A stretch of 59,443 nt of DNA from Bernardetiaceae bacterium (GTDB lineage: Bacteria > Bacteroidota > Bacteroidia > Cytophagales > Bernardetiaceae), in assembly GCA_020832465.1 (NCBI GenBank), contig JAFIER010000059.1:1-59443 (forward strand), read 5' to 3'. Of the stretch, positions 53,561 through 59,443 are shown one piece after another; the first letter of the stretch is position 1, and every line of letters starts with the position of its first letter. Under the pieces are notes generated by a model. It searched no databases, had not been told where the DNA came from, and saw only the letters and a list, made by a program, of their open reading frames with translations. The translations under genes were made by a program, and so were the position numbers.

Positions 53561-54340
53561 ATGCAAATTCATTTTTATAAATATCAAGGTACGGGCAACG
53601 ACTTTGTCATGATAGATGACAGAAGTGCAACCTTTCCAAAAAATAACGAATCTTTGATAGCAAGGCTTTGCCACCGCAAATTGGGCATAGGTGCTGACGG
53701 AATGATTCTGATTCGTAAGCACGTAGATGCTGATTTTGAAATGCTGTATTTTAATGCCGACGGACGGCTCGGCTCCATGTGTGGAAATGGAGGGCGATGT
53801 GCAGCACATTTTGCCCATTATTTGAAAATTTGGGATTCAAAATGTCAATTTATGGCTTATGACGGTTTGCATAACGCTTATTTTGAAGGACAAGATATCG
53901 CACTCTCTATGCAAGATGTAGCAACAGTAGAGCGTGGTGAAGATTTTTATTTTATGAATACAGGCTCACCACATTTTATTCGTTTTGTCAAAAAACTTGA
54001 ACATTTTGATGTGTTCAACGAAGGTAAACAAATTCGTGAAAGTGAGCGTTTTGCTTTAGAAGGTACTAACGTCAATTTTATAGAAAAGTGCAACAATAAA
54101 GAAATTTTTGTACGTACTTACGAAAGAGGAGTTGAAGATGAAACCCTCTCTTGTGGAACGGGCGTTACAGCCGCTGCTATTGCTTATGCTTTGCAAACAC
54201 CTACAGAACACGTAAGTGTGCGCACATTAGGTGGTAAATTGGCTTTAAGATTTAAACAAACGGATAAAGGCTTCGAAAATATTTTTTTAATCGGTGCGGC
54301 AACCCCAGTTTTTGAAGGAAAAATAAGTCCTAATTTGTAA
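53561..54340 (+). CDS. dapF: Diaminopimelate epimerase
   Basis: 259 residues from the ATG at 53561; a TTG at 53513 is in frame but adds unconserved residues. Both catalytic cysteines are present: Cys74 in GSMCGNGGRC and Cys198 in DETLSCGTGVTAAA. QGTGNDFVMIDDR at the start and NTGSPHFI in the middle are also conserved. It interconverts LL- and meso-diaminopimelate for lysine and peptidoglycan. The 113-bp gap to the PorE-like gene leaves it uncertain whether they are cotranscribed. Confidence 0.97.
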   Translation: MQIHFYKYQGTGNDFVMIDDRSATFPKNNESLIARLCHRKLGIGADGMILIRKHVDADFEMLYFNADGRLGSMCGNGGRCAAHFAHYLKIWDSKCQFMAYDGLHNAYFEGQDIALSMQDVATVERGEDFYFMNTGSPHFIRFVKKLEHFDVFNEGKQIRESERFALEGTNVNFIEKCNNKEIFVRTYERGVEDETLSCGTGVTAAAIAYALQTPTEHVSVRTLGGKLALRFKQTDKGFENIFLIGAATPVFEGKISPNL

Positions 54341-54453
54341 AATTGAAGAACTTAAAAGCCTGTTAAAAAAAACTTAAAACCCTGTTCCTAAAATTAAAAG
54401 CAGAGCAAAATCCACCTTTGATACAAAAACTACAATCTATAAACTAAAATAAT

Positions 54454-56439
54454 ATGAACTATCGGATTTTTTTATTTTTAGCTATAGCACTGCTCTTTGC
54501 AGGCTGTACATCGGTATATCAAAAAGGTATGAACGAGTTTGAACGCGCAGCATACAATAATGCTATACCGCTTTTCAAACAGTATTTAGAAAAAAAACCA
54601 CAGCAGCGTAGCGAACTTAATTATTGGATTGGCGAATCCTATCGCCGCTCTAATCGCTTAGCAGAGGCACTGCCTTACTATGAAATTGCTGTAAAAGGCA
54701 TAGATTCATTAGAAAAAGCACACGCCGATACACTGCTGTTTTATTACGCCTATGCCCTCAAAAGCGATGGAAGATACGACGAAGCTTTTGCTCAATTTGA
54801 AAGCTATGCACAAATCGGAGGCGCACCAAAGCTCAGAAGACTTGCCGAAAAAGAAGCCCAAAGCGTAGATAAAATCAAAGAAATTATGCAACATCAAACT
54901 TATGTAAGCGTCGAGTTATGCCCTGCAATCAACACCGCTACTTCTGATTTTGCACCCGTATATTGGAACGACAAACTCGTTTTTAGCTCCGCAAGACGCG
55001 CCGAAAAAGTCTTCGAAACTACTGGTGATGGATACCACGATTTGTATGTTATGACTTTTAGCGACGAGAAAACCTGCCAAGGATCAATAGCAAGCCTATC
55101 GAGCGTCATAAACCTCGAAGGAAGGCACGAAGCTACAGCTACCTTCTCGCCCGATGGAAAAACTATGATATTCGCACGAAGCGCACCCGAAAAAACAGAT
55201 AGAGAGGAAAATGAAGTAAACCTCTTTATCTCTGAATGGCAGGAAGGCGCATGGTCAGAACCCCGATTTTTAGAGTATGTCAATAGTAGCTCTTGGGACG
55301 GAACCCCTATGCTTTCGCAAGATGGAAATACCCTTTATTTTGCTTCTAACCGCTCCGGAGGCATGGGAGGCCTTGACCTGTATAAAGCTACAAGAGACGA
55401 AACAGGTGTTTTTGGTGGTGTAACACCATTAGGAACTGACATCAATACCGAAGGTAATGAAATGTTTCCTTATGAAGCCCCAGACGGAAAGTTTATATTC
55501 GCCTCCGACGGACACCCTGGATTAGGCGGATTGGATATCTTTATAAGGGAAGAGAGAGAAGGAAAAATGACAATTTATAATGCTGGAATGCCGATCAATT
55601 CTACACAAGATGACTTTGCCTTAGTTTTTAAAGACCAAGATATGAGAGAAGGATTCTTCACCTCTAATCGCAAAAAAGATACAATGGGTGATGACGATAT
55701 TTTTCGCTTTTTTAGCGACTCCACCGATATGCGTGTTGTCAAATACTACCTACGCGGAAATGTATTGGGAGACGATGCCATATCAAGACAGCGCACAGCA
55801 CTACAGGGCGTTAACCTGACTTTGAAAGATGCAAAAAATAACCTCTGGGCAAAAGTACAAACAAACGAAAAAGGCGAGTTTTTGTTCGATACAATGCTCA
55901 CTATGGGACCCCAATACGTCATTCACCTCGAGAAAGAAAATTATTTCACCAGAAGTGAAGACAATACTTTTATTACAAAAGGAAGAGAAATACCCAAAGA
56001 GGAGCTTACGCAAATGCAAACTATCGTATATTTTGATACGACTTTCATTATGCAAAAAGACATTTTTACTGCATCAGGACCAGAAGCACCCGAAATTGAA
56101 ATTTTATACGACTTTGATAAAGCCACGCTCCGCCCAGAATCTAAAGAAAGACTTGATGAGTTTTATGCCTTCTTGGTAGAATATATGGAGACCCACCCAC
56201 AAGTGAAAATTGAGCTCGGATCGCACACAGACGAAAGAGGTAATGCAAACTATAACCAAAGACTCTCACAGAGAAGGGCGCAATCTGCTGTGGACTACCT
56301 TATCGAAAAAGGAGTCGAAAAAAATAAAATTATTGCCAAGGGATATGGAAAAAGTACACCCAAAATTCGCAATGCTAAAACCGACGAAGAGCATCAAGCC
56401 AACAGGAGAACGACAATAAGAACGCTATTAAGCAAGTAA
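54454..56439 (+). CDS. PorE-like OmpA-family lipoprotein (TPR, PD40 propeller, carboxypeptidase-regulatory, OmpA)
   Basis: 661 residues. Lipobox LLFAGC (lipidation at Cys18). Order of domains: TPR units to about residue 140 (ALPYYEIAVKGIDSLEKAHA), WD40-like PD40 blades from about 160 to 420 (YHDLYVMTFSDEKT, ATFSPDGKTMIFA, GGMGGLDLYKATRD, GHPGLGGLDIFIRE), a carboxypeptidase-regulatory-like beta domain from about 440 to 520, and an OmpA C-terminal domain (YDFDKATLRPESKERLDEFY ... YNQRLSQRRAQSAVDYLIEK) that binds peptidoglycan. This is the architecture of PorE, a type IX secretion component in Porphyromonas, but Cytophagia have several paralogues, so the T9SS link is only a candidate. Confidence 0.85.
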   Translation: MNYRIFLFLAIALLFAGCTSVYQKGMNEFERAAYNNAIPLFKQYLEKKPQQRSELNYWIGESYRRSNRLAEALPYYEIAVKGIDSLEKAHADTLLFYYAYALKSDGRYDEAFAQFESYAQIGGAPKLRRLAEKEAQSVDKIKEIMQHQTYVSVELCPAINTATSDFAPVYWNDKLVFSSARRAEKVFETTGDGYHDLYVMTFSDEKTCQGSIASLSSVINLEGRHEATATFSPDGKTMIFARSAPEKTDREENEVNLFISEWQEGAWSEPRFLEYVNSSSWDGTPMLSQDGNTLYFASNRSGGMGGLDLYKATRDETGVFGGVTPLGTDINTEGNEMFPYEAPDGKFIFASDGHPGLGGLDIFIREEREGKMTIYNAGMPINSTQDDFALVFKDQDMREGFFTSNRKKDTMGDDDIFRFFSDSTDMRVVKYYLRGNVLGDDAISRQRTALQGVNLTLKDAKNNLWAKVQTNEKGEFLFDTMLTMGPQYVIHLEKENYFTRSEDNTFITKGREIPKEELTQMQTIVYFDTTFIMQKDIFTASGPEAPEIEILYDFDKATLRPESKERLDEFYAFLVEYMETHPQVKIELGSHTDERGNANYNQRLSQRRAQSAVDYLIEKGVEKNKIIAKGYGKSTPKIRNAKTDEEHQANRRTTIRTLLSK

Positions 56440-56469
56440 AACTATCCAAAAGTAAGATAAAACTTACAA

Positions 56470-56520
56470 GCCTTAGCCTTTTATTGCTTACCTATATAAA
56501 TCGCTAAGGCATTTTTATTT
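56470..56520 (+). terminator. Likely terminator after the PorE-like gene
   Basis: Stem GCCTTAGC (56470-56477) / GCTAAGGC (56503-56510) followed by ATTTTTATTT, 30 bp after the stop codon. The 25-nt loop is long, so efficiency is uncertain. Confidence 0.55.
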
Positions 56521-56619
56521 GCCAAATAATTTGCTTTTTTGATTTTTTTCGAATAGATTTCCATTTGGAATCAAACTTAGTAGCTACACATTGCTTTTTA
56601 TCATTGATAAGTCGTACGT

Positions 56620-57096
56620 ATGGACAAATTCCGTAGTTTTTTAGATTATCTTTCGCAGAATCAAGAATTAGGCGTTTTTGTAGGCATTTTAGCAATATTT
56701 TTGCTTATATTGTTTTTGCTTTTCATTCGTTTGCTTTTTGTAGCTGATAAAGACACTTTAACGAATATTGCTGGAGGTGATACCGACGAAAACTGGGATT
56801 TGCAACGCTATTTGCAACAACTTAAAGAAGTTGCACAGCAAACGCGCCTCGCTATGGTCGAAATAGAACGTGAGGTAGCTACTGCCGATGCCATACTCTT
56901 GGAAAAATACCAAGAAATAGAAAAGTGCAAAGCACAAATAGATCTATTGAAAAGTGAGGTCCAAGACCTTGAAAATATAAATCCTAAACTAATTAGAATC
57001 AAACAGTGGAGATTATTCTTCATTGGTTTGCTTCTCGGTACGCTCATCACCGGATTAGGACTTTTGGCTTATTATTGGTTCGCTATAAAAAGCTAA
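56620..57096 (+). CDS. Membrane protein with two TM helices flanking a coiled coil
   Basis: 158 residues. TM helix at about residues 19-42 (VFVGILAIFLLILFLLFIRL), a charged heptad-repeat coiled coil at about 60-128 (LQQLKEVAQQTRLAMVEIER, KCKAQIDLLKSEVQDLEN), then a second TM helix at about 134-155 (LFFIGLLLGTLITGLGLLAY). No known domain. It is 74 bp upstream of the GAF/PAS sensor gene and the two may share a transcript, so it may be part of that signalling unit. Confidence 0.7.
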   Translation: MDKFRSFLDYLSQNQELGVFVGILAIFLLILFLLFIRLLFVADKDTLTNIAGGDTDENWDLQRYLQQLKEVAQQTRLAMVEIEREVATADAILLEKYQEIEKCKAQIDLLKSEVQDLENINPKLIRIKQWRLFFIGLLLGTLITGLGLLAYYWFAIKS

Positions 57097-57170
57097 AAAA
57101 ATGCGCTGATGCTTCGTTATCCTTTTGAAAATAAAGCATGGAATAGTAAATTCTTAAAAAAAGTAATACC

Positions 57171-59443
57171 TTGAAACTTCCGTTTAAAATACTTACACGT
57201 ACAAACTACATTGCTTTAAATCGTCAGGTGCAACGTCTATCTGTCGAAATGAAAGATGCGCTAGCCTTTGTAGAAAAAATAGAAAAGGGCGATTTAGATG
57301 CTACTTATACAGGGCAATACCTTAGCAGCGAGCTAGCCCAAGCACTGCAAGCCATGAAGCAGGAGTTTCAACGACTTGCAGAAAAAGAAAAAGAAAGAAA
57401 CTGGGCAAACAAAGGTTTTGCAAAATTTGTCGATATCTTCCGAACAGATAGCGACAGTATCAACGAACTTGCTCAAAATATCATTGCCGCTGTTGTCTCT
57501 TATATGGATGCCAATCAAGGTGGTATTTTTGTGATGAACGACGATAACCCCAATGATACTTATCTCGAACTAATCGCATCTTATGCTTATAATCGTAAAA
57601 AATTCTTAGAACGAAAAATATTACCCGGTGAAGGACTAATAGGGCAGGTTTACCTCGAAGGACAAACTACTTATTTTACTGATATACCCGCACACTACCT
57701 AAAAATAACCTCCGGGCTTGGCGAAACTACGCCAAAAAATATCATTATACTGCCTCTCAAGTACAACAAAGAAGTATATGGCGTTATAGAGTTAGCTACT
57801 TTCCACGAATGGAAATCTTATCAAATAGATTTTATCGAAAGGCTTAGTGAAAATATCGCTACTGCTATAGCTTCTGTAAAAATTAGCCAAAACACAAGAC
57901 TATTGCTCATGGAGTCCCAAGAGCATAGTGAAATGTTGCTCTCCCAAGAAGAAGAAATGCGACAAAACTTAGAAGAGTTGCAAGCTACACAAGAAGAACT
58001 CTCGCGTAAGCAGTTTGATTTGCAAGATGCGCTCCGTGAAAGTGAAAATAAGGCTAATGATTTAAAAAATAAAGAAAACGAACTCAAAGAAGCTCAAAAA
58101 TTACTGCAAAATATCATAGATAGCATTCCCGTTGCAGTCTATTGGAAAGATAGAGACTTAAAGTATTTGGGCTGTAACCTCGCTTTTGCTAAAATGGCAG
58201 GCGTAGAGGCAAAAGATATCATCGGAAAATCTGATGAAAATATGCCATGGCAAGCACGTGCCGAAGATATACACCAAAGCGAAATCAATATCCTTATATC
58301 CCGAAAACCAAAATTGGGCGTTGAAGAACAAGTAGAACTTGGAAAAGACAAAAAGCAACGATGGCTGCGTGTAAATCGAGCCCCATTGCTCGATATCGAA
58401 GGACAAGCCTACGGATTGCTCGGAGTTTTTGAGGATATTTCAGAAGAAAAAGCACGACAAGCAGAGCTCAAAGAAAAAATGAACGAGCTCAAAGCTACAC
58501 AAGCCGAAATGCTCAAAAATCAAAAAGAGGTTGAGCTTATCAACAAAAAACTCAAAACAAATGAAAACGTGCTTCAAAAAGCACTGCTAAAAGCCAAAGA
58601 ACGTGAAAAAGAAATTAAAGCCAAAAATGAGGAACTACGAAGCGTAGAAGAGGAACAAAGGCAAAATATGGAATTCCTTAGCCAAATCAACGACGAGTTT
58701 GAGGCTAAGCAAAAAGAACTACAAGATGCCAAGAAAAAACTCGAAAGAAATGCCTCTGTATTGCAAAAAGCACTCGATGACGCTAAACGAAAAACGCAAG
58801 AGGCTGAAATCAAAAATGCCGAGCTGAGAGCAGCAGAAGAAGAACTAAGGCAACAAGCAGAAGAACTTAAAAGCACGAACGAACAATTCGAAGCGAAGCA
58901 AAGAGAACTCTTAAAAACACAACAAAAACTCGAGAGAAACTCCTCCGTGCTCGAAAAAGCCTTTACTGTCTCTCACGAAAGGGAAAGGGAGTTGCAAGAA
59001 AAAAATGCACAACTCGCTGCCATTGAAGAAGAGGTAAGGCAAAATATGGAAGAGTTGCAAGCTGTAAACGAGCAACTTGAAAGTACACAGCAAGAGTTGC
59101 AAATGCAAAAAACAGCACTCGACGAAGCCGCTATCGTTGCTATTACTGACAAAAAAGGTACGATTACTTATATCAATGATAAGTTTTGCGAAATCTCTAA
59201 ATATAGCCGTGAGGAACTTATAGGCCAAAATCACCGCATTCTAAACTCTGGACACCACCCCAAAAGTTTCTTTGTCGATATGTGGAAAAACATCGCAAAA
59301 GGAAATGTATGGAGAGGTGAGGTGAAAAATAAAGCCAAAGATGGTTCATTCTATTGGGTAGCCACTACGATTGCACCCGAGCTCGATGAAAGGGGACAAG
59401 CTAAAACTTACCTCGCTATTCGTTTTGATATTACGGATAGAAA
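57171..59443 (+). CDS. GAF/PAS sensor protein with coiled coils, 3' end beyond the window
   Basis: Open frame of 757 codons to the edge of the window. Start taken as TTG 57171 ([20 protein letters not shown]), because a stop lies at 57147 and the first in-frame ATG (57249) is inside conserved-looking sequence. Order: a short HAMP-like or helical start, a GAF domain at about residues 80-245 (GGIFVMNDD ... [20 protein letters not shown] ... [18 protein letters not shown]), a coiled coil, a PAS domain at about 310-425 ([20 protein letters not shown] ... GKSDENMPW), a long charged coiled coil of repeats such as [20 protein letters not shown] to about 650, and a second PAS from about 650 ([35 protein letters not shown]). 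No transmembrane helix and no catalytic domain is visible yet; a histidine kinase, phosphatase or cyclase domain may follow. Confidence 0.85.
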   Translation, partial: MKLPFKILTRTNYIALNRQVQRLSVEMKDALAFVEKIEKGDLDATYTGQYLSSELAQALQAMKQEFQRLAEKEKERNWANKGFAKFVDIFRTDSDSINELAQNIIAAVVSYMDANQGGIFVMNDDNPNDTYLELIASYAYNRKKFLERKILPGEGLIGQVYLEGQTTYFTDIPAHYLKITSGLGETTPKNIIILPLKYNKEVYGVIELATFHEWKSYQIDFIERLSENIATAIASVKISQNTRLLLMESQEHSEMLLSQEEEMRQNLEELQATQEELSRKQFDLQDALRESENKANDLKNKENELKEAQKLLQNIIDSIPVAVYWKDRDLKYLGCNLAFAKMAGVEAKDIIGKSDENMPWQARAEDIHQSEINILISRKPKLGVEEQVELGKDKKQRWLRVNRAPLLDIEGQAYGLLGVFEDISEEKARQAELKEKMNELKATQAEMLKNQKEVELINKKLKTNENVLQKALLKAKEREKEIKAKNEELRSVEEEQRQNMEFLSQINDEFEAKQKELQDAKKKLERNASVLQKALDDAKRKTQEAEIKNAELRAAEEELRQQAEELKSTNEQFEAKQRELLKTQQKLERNSSVLEKAFTVSHERERELQEKNAQLAAIEEEVRQNMEELQAVNEQLESTQQELQMQKTALDEAAIVAITDKKGTITYINDKFCEISKYSREELIGQNHRILNSGHHPKSFFVDMWKNIAKGNVWRGEVKNKAKDGSFYWVATTIAPELDERGQAKTYLAIRFDITDR

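Overview
The window is AT-rich chromosomal DNA from a member of the Bacteroidota, most likely of the Cytophagia type. The evidence is the set of genes: a DUF6029 outer-membrane protein, a GYDIA-type GHMP kinase, class II HMG-CoA reductase and FMN-dependent IPP isomerase (mevalonate route), a geranylgeranylglyceryl-phosphate synthase homologue, a PorE-like OmpA lipoprotein, PafA-like phosphatase, SPOR lipoproteins, and A-rich leaders in place of Shine-Dalgarno sites. No rRNA, tRNA, prophage, CRISPR array or transposase gene was seen. The genes are mostly housekeeping or envelope genes in short one- to three-gene units.

Layout. 1-8.3 kb: Uma2 fragment, AraC regulator, TerB-like protein, LpxH-like hydrolase with a glycosyltransferase, RmlA, DUF6029 protein, BrkB/YihY membrane protein. 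8.4-12 kb: secreted protein with a SPOR-like tail, HPt protein, CheY-like regulator, small protein, MBL hydrolase. 12-19 kb: acetyltransferase-like protein, coiled-coil lipoprotein, groES-groEL, unknown protein, PlsC acyltransferase. 19-28.7 kb: large membrane-anchored protein, GGGP synthase, a 1011-residue TPR protein with a beta-barrel partner. 28.8-36 kb (minus strand): PolX, GYDIA kinase, HMG-CoA reductase, Fni, RNase Z, STAS protein. 36-45 kb: TopA, MoxR ATPase, PyrB, HD protein, small unknown protein, PafA-like phosphatase. 45-54.4 kb: Maf, unknown protein, PurN, lipoprotein, MurF, TPR protein, SPOR lipoprotein, TlpA-like lipoprotein, DapF. 54.4-59.4 kb: PorE-like lipoprotein, coiled-coil membrane protein and a GAF/PAS sensor that runs off the end.

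The most unusual content lies between the genes. About 16 copies of a short palindrome (AGAAATAACATTTCT-loop-AGAAATGTTATTTCT, or its AACTAACAGTTCT variant) occur only in intergenic DNA, roughly one per 3.7 kb. They sit inside several kinds of small non-coding element with different terminal inverted repeats. One kind (CATACTAC...GTAGTATG, about 120-150 bp, usually with a second long palindrome) is flanked by 9-bp direct repeats in five copies, three of them exact. A second kind (GGGTGCAATTC ends, about 110 bp) is flanked by exact 8-bp direct repeats in both copies. These look like non-autonomous mobile elements (MITE-like) moved by transposases encoded elsewhere. Paired base changes in the stems suggest that the folded form matters.

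Other points: the PolX protein has lost all three polymerase carboxylates but keeps an intact PHP nuclease; TopA ends in a histone-like Lys/Thr/Ala tail; three mevalonate/isoprenoid genes are nearly contiguous; and several starts are non-ATG (TTG or GTG).
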